Assembly (NCBI GenBank): GCA_022822865.1
Contig: JAJDYJ010000032.1
Coordinates: forward strand, 1-64,000
DNA: 64,000 nt
Direction: 5' to 3'
Source: Pseudomonadales bacterium
Lineage (GTDB): Bacteria; Pseudomonadota; Gammaproteobacteria; Pseudomonadales; Pseudohongiellaceae
Shown here: piece after piece, positions 15,251 to 24,109 of the stretch
Numbering within the stretch: the first letter of the stretch is position 1
Layout of the letters: every line of letters begins with the position of its first letter
Program-made: the position numbers and the translations under genes
The notes under the pieces: model-generated
Told to the model about the DNA's origin: nothing
The model's input: the letters and a program-made list of their open reading frames with translations, nothing else
Databases searched by the model: none

Positions 15251-17002
15251 TTATGGGACTTGGACTCTCAGGGTAACTTCGCCGATTTGCAGGTCGTTGT
15301 ATTGTGGGGCGACGACCTGGATTTCGGTTTCCATTAGTTGCAGGCTGCTGGCTGGGCGGGCCAAAAAGGGGAAGAATTCGAGTTCGCGCCACCCGTTGTT
15401 TTCCTCGCGAAATCCGGAGACGATCAGTTCCTTTAGATCTACTGCCGGAACGGAGAGGCTTGCCGCAAGGATGTATTCGGTGGCGCCGTCGCCGTCGAGG
15501 TCGGCCTGGAAAATGACCAGTTCGCTGATTGTTTCTGGATCGATGTATGCGGCGACTACTGAGGCCTGCATGGCTTCGGCCAGATCGTCCGGGACGGGGA
15601 AGGGCTCGGGACGGTAGGTGGCCCAGCCGCGGATGTCGAGTCTTTCGAGCGCGTCACTCGTGGTGGCGACAATGGTCGGTCTTACGGGCTCCAGGGCGAG
15701 TTGCGCGAGTTCGGGGTTCGATTCCTGGTTTTCTTCGATTATTTGCTGCATCCAGAGGTATGCGGGGCGGCCTCCGTTTTCGCGGGCGTCGAAGAAATCG
15801 AACTCCTCAAGGGCGATTTCGCCTCGTTCAACCCGGTTTTGCTGGCTGGCGAGGGAGATTTTGCGGAAATCGAGTACGGGGGAGTTGATCAGCAGGACGA
15901 GGGCGAGCATCAGCAGGCTCATGGGCAGGTTTACGCTTGCCAGTTTGCCGGTCCACTCTTCGCGGAAACGAACGACGTTGCCGGCGTAGCCGAGGGAGAA
16001 CAGGGTGATCAGCAAGGCGATCATCAGCGCCCAGCAGCGGGCTACGGTCCAGCCGTATTGATCGACGCGGAGGTACAGGCCGTAGAGCGCCAGCAGGGAG
16101 ATTACGGGCAGCAAGGCGATGCCGATGCAGAGCAGGCGATGCAGGTGCAGGGGATAGGGCTCGCGGCCACCGCTCTGGTAGACGGCGTTGAGCGCGAACA
16201 GGGCGAACAGGTTCAGCGCCATGAGCAGGGCGGTGCCGTTGCCGGTGTCCCATAGCGGCTCGAGGCCGGTGAAAGGCAGGGCGCCTAGAAACAGCACCGT
16301 CACCGTCAGCACCAGGGGCAGCAGCAGCCACATCAGGCCTTGCAGCAGGCCGGTGATTCCGGCGATCACGTTGGCCAGCCCGCGGAAGATGAAGATGCCG
16401 AGGCCGACGACGACGGACAGCACGGGAAACAGGAACCAGTCCTCGGTGAACAGGTCGATGAAGAAGTCGATGCCGATCACCCGGAACAATTCGCCCCACA
16501 ACATCATTACCGCGAACACGCCGAGCGTCAGCGCCCAGGACAGCGCCGCGACCAGGGCGTTGCGCCAGGAATCGGCAAATACTTCGGCATAATCCGGCGC
16601 TCTGTATAAGACAGCGGGCCGTAGAAAAAGCAGGGCGAGGAAACAGCCCAGGATCAGCGGCAGGATAAAGGTGGCGATGATCGAATCGGGCGGAAATTCG
16701 CCGAACGGCGTTACCTGCCAGCCGATATAGGCGCCGAGCAGCGCCAGCAGCGCGCTGAACAGGCCAACGAACAGTTCCGTCCTGCGCTCGTTTCGATCGT
16801 CCAGGCCGAGCAGGAGCAACAGCGGCAAGGCCACGGCGATCGTCCAGAGCGGAAAGTTGGCCACCGGAGTCTGGCTCGGCCAGACCTGGTTTTCTCCCGC
16901 CCGCCAGAGCAGAAACAGGGCGAAACCCTGCGCCAGCGAGATCAACAGCATGAGGGCCAGCCGCGGCCGGGCCGGTATTAGCGCCTGATCGTTCATATTC
17001 AT
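15251..17002 (-). CDS. DUF4153 multi-pass membrane protein
   Basis: This is a protein of about 583 residues. The N-terminal two thirds contain about ten to twelve hydrophobic helices, including the conserved LFRVIGIDFFIDLFTEDWF region and FRGLANVI typical of DUF4153. The C-terminal third is soluble, with an FG-GAP-like Asp-rich turn (QADLDGDGATEY), and probably faces the periplasm. The function of the family is unknown. Two ATGs lie close together (17002 and 16996), both after a GGGGGG stretch; the first is given here. It is the last gene of a minus-strand run with the two upstream exported proteins. Confidence 0.82.
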   Translation of the reverse strand: MNMNDQALIPARPRLALMLLISLAQGFALFLLWRAGENQVWPSQTPVANFPLWTIAVALPLLLLLGLDDRNERRTELFVGLFSALLALLGAYIGWQVTPFGEFPPDSIIATFILPLILGCFLALLFLRPAVLYRAPDYAEVFADSWRNALVAALSWALTLGVFAVMMLWGELFRVIGIDFFIDLFTEDWFLFPVLSVVVGLGIFIFRGLANVIAGITGLLQGLMWLLLPLVLTVTVLFLGALPFTGLEPLWDTGNGTALLMALNLFALFALNAVYQSGGREPYPLHLHRLLCIGIALLPVISLLALYGLYLRVDQYGWTVARCWALMIALLITLFSLGYAGNVVRFREEWTGKLASVNLPMSLLMLALVLLINSPVLDFRKISLASQQNRVERGEIALEEFDFFDARENGGRPAYLWMQQIIEENQESNPELAQLALEPVRPTIVATTSDALERLDIRGWATYRPEPFPVPDDLAEAMQASVVAAYIDPETISELVIFQADLDGDGATEYILAASLSVPAVDLKELIVSGFREENNGWRELEFFPFLARPASSLQLMETEIQVVAPQYNDLQIGEVTLRVQVP

Positions 17003-17047
17003 GCCCCCCGGTTTGAGCAAGCGGCGCCCCGGCGGATTTCCCGCGGA

Positions 17048-18121
17048 TCAGGGCGCTACGGGAACAAATTGCTGAATGCGCCGCCCTTCCTGTTCGGCGA
17101 TATAGACATTGCCGCGTGAATCCACGCCAATGCCGTGGGGCAGTTCGAACTGCCCCGGATAGCGTCCCGGCCCCCCGCCGAAACTTGCCAGCTTTGCGCC
17201 GGATTCGCGATCAATCACATTGACCGTGACACTATTCTGATTGACCACGTAGATGTGCCGTTGTTCCGGATCCGGCGAAAATTCAAGCACCACGGCGGTG
17301 CCGCGGGCTCCACTGGCGCGCCCGGCCGGGTGGGTCATCGGCGAGAAGTCGACGGCTATATTGCGCAGGAATTCGCCTTGGCGGTCGAATACCTGGATCC
17401 GGTCCGCGCGTCGGTCGCAGACGTAAACGAGCCCGTCGTTCGAGACGCGGATGCAATGCGGCAGTTCGACGATGTCTTCTTCGCCCGGCTCGCGCCGCAG
17501 GCGCCATTGGCGCAAAAAATTTCCTTCCTGATCGAGCACCGCGATGCGGGTGTTGCCGCCGGGCAACTCACCGTCGGCGACGTAAATGTCTCCCTCGCTG
17601 TCGGTGTCGATTGCCGCCGGCAGGAAGAACCGCGCGCGGTCGGAGTTGAGCGGCTCGCCCTGGCGGGTGCCGTCGGATGAATCGAAGACCCCGGACTCGC
17701 CGAGCTGCAACAGCAGACGGCCGTCGGTGGGATCGTATTTCTGGATATGGCCGGTAGCCGACGCCACGATCCACAGATTGCCGTCGGCGTCGGCATGACA
17801 ATCGTGCAGGCGGCCGCCGAGCAATTCCGCGTCGCCCCAGCCACGCACGACTTCGCCTTCGGGGTTCAGTTCGATGATCGGCGGGGCAAGCCGGGCGCCG
17901 TCGAGATCGTCCTCGACCACGTTTTGCCGGTTGAGCAGATAGACATGGTCGCGAGCGTCGACGCACATGCCGCCGATGCCGCCGGTCAGCCAGTTCTCAC
18001 CAAGCGGCAATTGCGGCCAGGCCGGATTCACCCGGAATTCAAGCGGCTGCGCCAGGGCGGCCGTACCCGCCGCCGCCAGCAGCAGGCCAGGGATCGCGGC
18101 AATGGTCCGGCGGATATTCAT
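17048..18121 (-). CDS. Exported NHL-repeat protein, peptidyl-amidating-lyase-like
   Basis: The protein has 357 residues with a classical signal peptide (MNIRRTIAAIPGLLLAAAG...ALAQ). NHL blades are seen at GGIGGMCVDARDHVYLLNR, LHDCHADADGNLWIV, LPHCIRVSNDGLVYVCDR and FELPHGIGVDSRGNVYIAEQ. The HDCHADADGNLWI and LPHGIGVD elements resemble peptidyl-alpha-hydroxyglycine alpha-amidating lyase propellers, but catalysis is not established. Its ATG overlaps the stop of the preceding FG-GAP gene (ATGA), so the two are translationally coupled. Confidence 0.82.
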   Translation of the reverse strand: MNIRRTIAAIPGLLLAAAGTAALAQPLEFRVNPAWPQLPLGENWLTGGIGGMCVDARDHVYLLNRQNVVEDDLDGARLAPPIIELNPEGEVVRGWGDAELLGGRLHDCHADADGNLWIVASATGHIQKYDPTDGRLLLQLGESGVFDSSDGTRQGEPLNSDRARFFLPAAIDTDSEGDIYVADGELPGGNTRIAVLDQEGNFLRQWRLRREPGEEDIVELPHCIRVSNDGLVYVCDRRADRIQVFDRQGEFLRNIAVDFSPMTHPAGRASGARGTAVVLEFSPDPEQRHIYVVNQNSVTVNVIDRESGAKLASFGGGPGRYPGQFELPHGIGVDSRGNVYIAEQEGRRIQQFVPVAP

Positions 18122-19542
18122 GGCAAAGGCACCTCGTCGCTTTCGACGGCTCTGGCCCTGGTGAAAGCGGCTGCCGGCTCCGCCGTCCGCACCTGCTCCA
18201 GCCAGAACACGCCATCGTATGGGCGGCTGTTGCCGCGCGTGCCGACGAAATCCACATCGCCGTCGCCGTCGATGTCACGAGCAATGAACTTGTCGAACAT
18301 GCCGCGCTTGCGCCGGGAGATATCGTGGCGGATCCACTCCGACCTCGCGTCGCCCGGATTCTCGAACCAGCCGATCCGGCCGAGGGGATCGTTGAGATCG
18401 ACGTCGCCGTCGCCGGTGCGAAGTCCGCGGCTGTAACTGCCGACCATGACGTCGAGGTCGCCGTCGCCGTCGATATCGGCCACTTCCATGCCGGTCACGC
18501 TATCCGGAGCGAAGCTGCCGATGCGGAAAGCGTTCCAGGCGTCGCCCTTGCGCGCGGGCTGTTCTATCCAGGAAATGCCGCGGGCCGCTGCGCCGACAAT
18601 ATCCAGCCGGCCGTCTCCGCTGAGATCGGCGTACTCCAGATTGAAGCCGGCCATGGCGGGACCGTTGATGCCGATCGCGTGTTCCGCGAATTCGAGATCG
18701 CCGTTCCCCAGGTTCTCGAAAAACACCAGCCGGCTTTCGCCCCGGGCGCCGACCATGATGTCGAGGTCGCCGTCGCCGTCGAGATCCACCGGTTCGGCGT
18801 TTTGCGGAATGCTGTAATTTCCGAGTACCTGGCGTCGCCAGGAGCCGCCGTCGAGCGGGTCGCCGTCTAGCTTGTAGAGTTCCACGGGCGTGGAGCGGGC
18901 GTAATCGTCCGGGCCAGGTGACTGGGCGCCCTTGTTGGGGGCGGTGACTTCGGGGACGCCGTCGCCGTCGAGGTCGGCGGCGAAAACGCGGATGTAGGAG
19001 CCGCGGTCCCGGGTCATCGGCAATATCAGCCGCCGCCAATGTTCCTCGCGAGCGCCGGGGCCGGGATTCTGCAGATAGATGATGTGCGACAGTTCGGCGG
19101 CCGCAAGCACATCGAGATAGCCATCGCCGTTCATGTCGGCCAATGCGGCGTCTTCGGGCGCCGGCGCGTCCTCGCCCTCGGCGATGGTGATATTGGTCCA
19201 GCGATCCGGCGATTCGGATGCGAAGGCTATTCGCACATGGCCGGCGGGCGGCGGCACGAATCCGGGAACGAATTGCGCGGAATCGTATTCGGCGTCGGAT
19301 TCATGAACGGAAACCACGTCTTCGTAGCCGTCTCTGTCGATGTCGCCCATGACGAGGCCGTCGCTGCCGCTGAAAGGCACGCCGGTGACTTCCGAATCGT
19401 CGATGATGTGTTCGCGCCAGCTTATGAAGCTGCCATCCGCGGCCCGGGCGCGGGTGGGCGCGTCGCCGACCGGCGTCTGGGCCAGGGCGGCTCCGCCGAG
19501 AAGCGCCGAAATGACGGCGATGCAGGAAACAGGCTTGATCAT
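18118..19542 (-). CDS. Exported FG-GAP/VCBS repeat protein
   Basis: The protein has 474 residues with a signal peptide ending at about ALAQT. At least seven FG-GAP/VCBS repeats follow, each with a calcium-binding DxDxDG-type loop: GDIDRDGYEDVV, ADMNGDGYLDVL, ADLDGDGVPEVT, VDLDGDGDLDIMVG, ADLSGDGRLDIVG and others. They form an integrin-like propeller outside the cytoplasm. The start at 19542 was chosen because the signal peptide begins there. Its stop overlaps the next gene by 4 nt. The role is unknown, but these proteins are usually adhesive or substrate-binding. Confidence 0.85.
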   Translation of the reverse strand: MIKPVSCIAVISALLGGAALAQTPVGDAPTRARAADGSFISWREHIIDDSEVTGVPFSGSDGLVMGDIDRDGYEDVVSVHESDAEYDSAQFVPGFVPPPAGHVRIAFASESPDRWTNITIAEGEDAPAPEDAALADMNGDGYLDVLAAAELSHIIYLQNPGPGAREEHWRRLILPMTRDRGSYIRVFAADLDGDGVPEVTAPNKGAQSPGPDDYARSTPVELYKLDGDPLDGGSWRRQVLGNYSIPQNAEPVDLDGDGDLDIMVGARGESRLVFFENLGNGDLEFAEHAIGINGPAMAGFNLEYADLSGDGRLDIVGAAARGISWIEQPARKGDAWNAFRIGSFAPDSVTGMEVADIDGDGDLDVMVGSYSRGLRTGDGDVDLNDPLGRIGWFENPGDARSEWIRHDISRRKRGMFDKFIARDIDGDGDVDFVGTRGNSRPYDGVFWLEQVRTAEPAAAFTRARAVESDEVPLP

Positions 19543-19665
19543 CTTCGCACTCCCGGTAACAGGGCGATAGTAACAGAATCGCGCCGCGGCCAAGGACCGT
19601 TCGGAAATCGTGGACGCGACGGCCCGCGGCCGGGATAATTGCGCGCAGATTCGCCGGAAACCGTC

Positions 19666-20973
19666 ATGGCCTCGAACAATTTTCGCTCCTTCACCGTCGT
19701 CGCCGTCATCATCGCCAACATGATAGGCACCGGGGTGTTCACCAGCCTTGGATTCCAGTTGGTGGACATCCGTTCGGGATTCGCCCTGCTCATGTTGTGG
19801 GCCATCGGCGGACTGGTGGCGCTGGGCGGCGCGCTGACCTACGCCGAACTCGGCGCGGCCCTGCCGCGATCCGGCGGGGAATACAATCTGCTGCGTCGGA
19901 TTTACCATCCCGCCGCGGGATTCGTATCGGGCTGGATTTCATCGACAATCGGTTTTGCCGGGCCCACTGCGCTTGGCGCAATGACTTTCGCCGCCTACCT
20001 GTCTTCGATCTTTCCCGACGGATTGAGCGACGGCATGCGCAAGCTGGTGGCCGCCGCGCTGGTCATTGTCATGGCCCTGGCCCACGCCACCAATCATCGC
20101 ACCAGCGGCAGCACGCAACTGTTTTTCACCAATTTCAAGATCGTCGTCATCCTGGGATTCTGTCTGCTGGCCCTGCTCGTCACCAACGAGCCGCAGCCGG
20201 TGAATTTCCTGCCCCAGGCAAGCGACGGGGCGGTGCTGACGAGTTCCGTTTTTGCGGTGTCACTGATCTATGTCAGCTTCGCGTACTCCGGCTGGAACGC
20301 GGCCACCTACCTGAGCAGCGAAGTCGACAATCCGCAGCGGAACCTGCCCTGGATTCTGGTCACGGGAACCTTGATCGTTACCGTGCTGTACGTGTTGCTG
20401 AACTTTGTTTTTCTCTATGTCGCGCCGATGGACGCGATGGTGGGCCAGGTGGAAGTCGGCGCGATCGTTGCCGAAACCGCCCTGGGGACGGCCGGGGGCC
20501 AGTTCGTCGGCCTCGTGTTCGCCTTGCTGCTGATCTCCACCGTCAGCGCCATGAGCATGGCCGGACCGCGGGTGATCCAGGTTATCGGCGAGGATTATCC
20601 GGCATTGGGATTTTTCGGCCGCACCAATCGCCACGGCATCCCCGCCGTCGCCATTTACACCCAGACCGCGGTCGCGCTGACCTTCATTCTGACCTCGACC
20701 TTCGAGTCGGTGCTGGTATTCGCCGGTTTCACCATGGCCCTCAACAGTTCGGCCGCGGTACTCGGCGTTTTCGTCTTGCGCCGGCGGCAACCGGACCTGC
20801 CGCGGCCTTATCGCACTTTCCTGTTCCCGCTGCCGCCCCTGGTCTATTTGACGGTGATGGGCTGGACGCTCACTTTCACGCTGATCAATCGCCCGGTCGA
20901 AGCCCTGGGCTCGCTGGCGATCATCGGCAGCGGACTGCTGTTTTACTTTCTGACCTTGAGATTCCAGCGCTGA
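19666..20973 (+). CDS. APC-family amino acid/polyamine permease
   Basis: This 435-residue membrane protein has about twelve hydrophobic helices. The N-terminal IANMIGTGVFTSLGFQL is the unwound first helix of APC transporters, and GALTYAELGAALPRSGGEY is their signature second-helix region. It would import an amino acid, amine or peptide-like substrate; specificity cannot be read from sequence. The ATG at 19666 fits the family N-terminus better than the upstream TTG. It is divergent from the FG-GAP operon and followed by a cyclase-family enzyme. Confidence 0.88.
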   Translation: MASNNFRSFTVVAVIIANMIGTGVFTSLGFQLVDIRSGFALLMLWAIGGLVALGGALTYAELGAALPRSGGEYNLLRRIYHPAAGFVSGWISSTIGFAGPTALGAMTFAAYLSSIFPDGLSDGMRKLVAAALVIVMALAHATNHRTSGSTQLFFTNFKIVVILGFCLLALLVTNEPQPVNFLPQASDGAVLTSSVFAVSLIYVSFAYSGWNAATYLSSEVDNPQRNLPWILVTGTLIVTVLYVLLNFVFLYVAPMDAMVGQVEVGAIVAETALGTAGGQFVGLVFALLLISTVSAMSMAGPRVIQVIGEDYPALGFFGRTNRHGIPAVAIYTQTAVALTFILTSTFESVLVFAGFTMALNSSAAVLGVFVLRRRQPDLPRPYRTFLFPLPPLVYLTVMGWTLTFTLINRPVEALGSLAIIGSGLLFYFLTLRFQR

Positions 20974-21061
20974 AGGCCGTTACCGGGCCCGACGCGACAG
21001 TGCTATATTGTCGTCAGACCCAATTTCGACGAACCGGCATTCGTTCCGGAGGATCAGAACA

Positions 21062-22114
21062 ATGAGCAAGTCCCGAATATCCGCACTGACTCCCCTCGGT
21101 TTGGCGGCTGCGCTGCTGCTCGCATTATCCGGCGTTCACATCGCGGCGCAGGAATTCCAGGCGCACCCTTCGACCCAGGCCTCCGAAAGGCTGGTTACGC
21201 TGGAAACGCTGGCCGAATGGGAGCAGGAACTTTCCAACTGGGGCCGCTGGGGCCCCGACGACCAGCGCGGCGCGCTCAACCTGATCACGCCGGAGAAGAC
21301 CGTGCAGGCGGCCTCGCTGGTGGAAGTCGGCGAAACCGTGACCTTGCAGCATTTCGTGCTCAAGGAGCGCGCCATGGACAGTCAGTCCTTCGGTCCTTTC
21401 GATCACTGGATGAGCCGGGTCGATCCGGTCACCGGCGAGCCGACGTTCGCTCTCGATGAAATCCAGTTCTCGCTTCACGACGGCATGCTTTCCCACATCG
21501 ACGCGCTCTGCCATTACCGCACCGAGATCGATGGCCGCTATGTGATCTTCAACGGCTACGACCAGAATCTCACGGTCAATGGCTGTGAAGACCTGGCGGT
21601 GGACCGCATGGGCACTTCCTATGTGACCCGCGGCGTTCTCGTCGACATCCCGCTGCTGCGGGGCGTCGACTATCTCGAACCGAGCACGCCGATCTACGTG
21701 GAAGACCTGGAAGCCTGGGAGGAATTCGCGGACGTGACGATCGGCAGCGGCGACGCTCTGCTCGTGCGTACGGGCCGCTGGGCGCGGCGCGACGACGTCG
21801 GCCCCTGGGCCTACGGACAAGGCGGCGCCGGCCTGCATGCCTCGGTGCTGCCCTGGCTGCGCGAGCGCGACGTGGCGATCCTGGTGGGCGACGCGGTCAA
21901 CGACGTGCAGCCTTCCGGCGTGGAGGGCATCAATCGGCCGATTCACCAGCTGACCCAGGTGAATCTCGGCCTGCCGCTGGTGGATAACGGCTACCTGAAG
22001 GACGTGGCGGAAGCGGCCCAGCGGCATCAGCGCTGGGAATTCATGGTGTCGATCCAGATCAACAAGATCGAGGGAGGCACCGCCAGCCCCTTCAACGCCA
22101 ACGCGACGTTTTAG
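21062..22114 (+). CDS. Exported cyclase-family (KynB-like, PF04199) hydrolase
   Basis: The protein has 350 residues with a signal peptide (LGLAAALLLALSGVHIAAQ). The metal-binding signature HDGMLSHIDALCHY corresponds to the HxGTHxDxPxH motif of the putative cyclase/kynurenine formamidase family, and a later RTGRWARRD segment is typical of it. The family hydrolyses amides or lactones with a divalent metal. A GGAGG site lies 8 nt before the ATG at 21062. The final 4 nt overlap the convergent MocR gene. The substrate is unknown. Confidence 0.85.
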   Translation: MSKSRISALTPLGLAAALLLALSGVHIAAQEFQAHPSTQASERLVTLETLAEWEQELSNWGRWGPDDQRGALNLITPEKTVQAASLVEVGETVTLQHFVLKERAMDSQSFGPFDHWMSRVDPVTGEPTFALDEIQFSLHDGMLSHIDALCHYRTEIDGRYVIFNGYDQNLTVNGCEDLAVDRMGTSYVTRGVLVDIPLLRGVDYLEPSTPIYVEDLEAWEEFADVTIGSGDALLVRTGRWARRDDVGPWAYGQGGAGLHASVLPWLRERDVAILVGDAVNDVQPSGVEGINRPIHQLTQVNLGLPLVDNGYLKDVAEAAQRHQRWEFMVSIQINKIEGGTASPFNANATF

Positions 22115-23544
22115 CGTCTGATCAGAAGCGCCAATTGGCGCAGGCCTGATTTGAGCGTCTCGATGTCGGGTTCGGAGTAGCCGATTACCAGGCCGTTGGG
22201 TGGGGATTCCGGGCCGAAGTGGTACCTGCCGGCAGGCGGAACAAGCAGGCTGTCGTGCCGGGCTGCAGCCGAAATTCTTTCCGCGTTCACCTCATGCGGC
22301 AACATCAGCACGGCATGCAGGCCGGATTCGAGTCCGATCAGCTTTCCCGGAATGTCGTATTCCGCGAGACATTCGCGTAGCGCGAGGCGTTTCGCGCGGT
22401 AGACCCTGCGCATGCGGTGGATGTGTTTTTCAAAATGGCCGGCGCGGATGAACTCGGCGAGCGCGGCCTGCACGATCGAGTTCGGCGCGTATTCGTGGAT
22501 GGCGCGATAGCGCTGCATCGCTTCGATCAGCGGCGCCGGAGCGACGGCGAAACCGATCCGAAGATTCGGGAACAGGGTCTTGGAAAACGTTCCAAGGTGA
22601 ACCACGCAATTGTTGCGCATGGCCGCGAGCGGCGGCAGGGGAGGAACGTCGAAGCGGAACTCGCCGTCGTAGTCGTCCTCTAGCACGATGACCCGGTTTT
22701 TCGCCGCCCACCCGATCAGCGCTTCCCGCCGCGACGGCGACAGGCGGCTGCCCATCGGAAACTGGTGGGAAGGGGTGACGTATACGAAAGCGAAATCGCG
22801 CCCGGATTCCGGAAGGGCCTCGACGATCAATCCATTGTCGTCGACGGGGCACGGCAGCACTTCCGCTCCGCTCGTCTGCAGCACCTGCCGGGCCAGCGGG
22901 TATCCCGGGTCTTCCATAATCACTTTCGCACCTCTTTCCAGGAACAATGCCGAAAGCAGGCCGACCGCATGAATGATGCCACTGGTGACTATGATCTCGT
23001 CCGGCTTCGCGACCAGCCCGCGCGAACGCCTGAGATAGTCCGCGACCGCCCGGCGAAGTTCAGGCGAACCGCAAGGGTCGCCGTAATCCGGGGCCCGGTC
23101 TCCGGCTGCCGCCATTGCAAGACAGCGTTTCCAGTGCTGTTGGGGAAACTCTCTCGTGGAGGGTCTGCAAGGCCGGAAATCGAATCGCGCTTCCGCGGCG
23201 GAATCCATGTCCGGGGGTGGAACCTCCGGCAGGGAAACCACGAATTCGGCGCTCAATCCGGATTCGGTATCGTCGAGGCGGGCAGGCGCTTCGGACACGA
23301 ACACGCCCGCGCCCCGGCGCGCCACGAGCAGGTCTTCCGATACCAGGATATCGATTGCCGATGTAATCGTGCCTCGCGCGACGCCAAGTTGCCTGGCAAG
23401 CCGGCGCGAGGCCGGCAGGCGGTCTCCGGGTTTGAGTACGCCCGTCAGGATCGATTGCCTGATCCGTTGCACGAGCGAACCGGCGAGGGTCGTGCCCGTC
23501 TCGCCGCGTTCGAGATGCAAATCAAGCTCGGAATGATGTCTCAT
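22111..23544 (-). CDS. MocR/PdxR-type regulator (GntR HTH + aminotransferase fold)
   Basis: The protein has 477 residues. Residues about 20-85 form a GntR winged helix (LKPGDRLPASRRLARQLGV then ARGTITSAIDIL). The remainder is a fold-type I aminotransferase domain with the PLP lysine in GTFSKTLFPNLRIGF and a DDYDGEFR metal-less Asp motif. Such regulators sense PLP or an amine ligand and usually control a divergent gene, here the rhodanese at 23676. The ATG at 23544 fits the family N-terminus; the open frame before it is intergenic. Direct repeats at 23560-23605 are the probable operator. Confidence 0.9.
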   Translation of the reverse strand: MRHHSELDLHLERGETGTTLAGSLVQRIRQSILTGVLKPGDRLPASRRLARQLGVARGTITSAIDILVSEDLLVARRGAGVFVSEAPARLDDTESGLSAEFVVSLPEVPPPDMDSAAEARFDFRPCRPSTREFPQQHWKRCLAMAAAGDRAPDYGDPCGSPELRRAVADYLRRSRGLVAKPDEIIVTSGIIHAVGLLSALFLERGAKVIMEDPGYPLARQVLQTSGAEVLPCPVDDNGLIVEALPESGRDFAFVYVTPSHQFPMGSRLSPSRREALIGWAAKNRVIVLEDDYDGEFRFDVPPLPPLAAMRNNCVVHLGTFSKTLFPNLRIGFAVAPAPLIEAMQRYRAIHEYAPNSIVQAALAEFIRAGHFEKHIHRMRRVYRAKRLALRECLAEYDIPGKLIGLESGLHAVLMLPHEVNAERISAAARHDSLLVPPAGRYHFGPESPPNGLVIGYSEPDIETLKSGLRQLALLIRR

Positions 23545-23559
23545 TGGCGCCGATTCAGG

Positions 23560-23605
23560 ATTGGACCAGCGAAAATATAGCAAATTGGGCCAAGAAATTG
23601 GGCCA
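23560..23605. promoter_or_regulatory. Candidate MocR operator: three direct repeats
   Basis: ATTGGACCA (23560-23568) is followed by two identical AAATTGGGCCA copies at 23582-23592 and 23595-23605, 13 bp apart. The array lies between the divergent MocR and rhodanese genes. Directly repeated sites are the usual arrangement for MocR binding. A TATATT suited to the minus-strand gene lies within the array, suggesting autoregulation. Confidence 0.6.
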
Positions 23606-23675
23606 GATAGGTTTACAATTCGCCTGCCGGCCCATTCGAATGACACTGGAACGGAGACACAGGAGGGAAAGCGGC

Positions 23676-24071
23676 ATGAACATCGAGCAGATGAACTTCT
23701 ATCAAGGCAAACTCGCGTTCGAAATGGACTCGTGGGACGTTTACGAGGCCCTGGGCAACGGCGAACCCATCGTCGTGGTCGACGGCCGGACCGCCGTAGC
23801 CTACGCGAACGAGCATATTCCCGGCTCCGTCAACCTGCCCCACCGCGAATTGTCCTCCGCTACCACGGCGTCGCTCGACAAGTCGAAAATCTATGTCTGC
23901 TATTGCGACGGCATCGGCTGCAACGCCTCGACCAAGACGGCGCTCAAATTGCTGACCCTCGGCTTCGAAGTGCGCGAGCTCATCGGCGGCATGGACTGGT
24001 GGAAACGCGACGGCTACGCCACCGAAGGCGAGAAAGCCCAGGCCGGAAAGGAACTGGTCTGCGGTTGCTGA
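23676..24071 (+). CDS. Rhodanese-like domain protein
   Basis: This is a 131-residue single-domain rhodanese. VVVDGRTAVAYANEHIPGSVNLPH is split across the two family signatures: the acidic DxR turn and the HIPGSxNLP motif. The active-site region reads CYCDGIGCNAS, with the Cys of GIGCNAS in the catalytic loop position. It would carry sulfane sulfur, probably in the cytoplasm since no signal is seen. An AGGAGGG site precedes the ATG. Divergence from the MocR regulator and the operator between them suggest it is the regulated target. The C-terminal CGC could be an additional thiol pair. Confidence 0.88.
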   Translation: MNIEQMNFYQGKLAFEMDSWDVYEALGNGEPIVVVDGRTAVAYANEHIPGSVNLPHRELSSATTASLDKSKIYVCYCDGIGCNASTKTALKLLTLGFEVRELIGGMDWWKRDGYATEGEKAQAGKELVCGC

Positions 24072-24094
24072 GCCGGGCGACCCGGCAGTCGCCC
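24072..24094. terminator. GC-rich hairpin between convergent genes
   Basis: GCCGGG-CGA-CCCGGC starts immediately after the rhodanese stop codon; an alternative pairing GGGCGA with TCGCCC overlaps it. No T-run follows, so termination efficiency is uncertain, but it would serve both the rhodanese and the opposing redoxin gene. Confidence 0.4.
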
Positions 24095-24109
24095 GTCCAG
24101 CTTCAAAAT

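Noticed and set aside
23544..23676. Longer rhodanese reading frame starting within the operator
   Set aside because: The upstream codons run through the direct-repeat operator; the ATG at 23676 has a strong AGGAGGG site and begins the domain.
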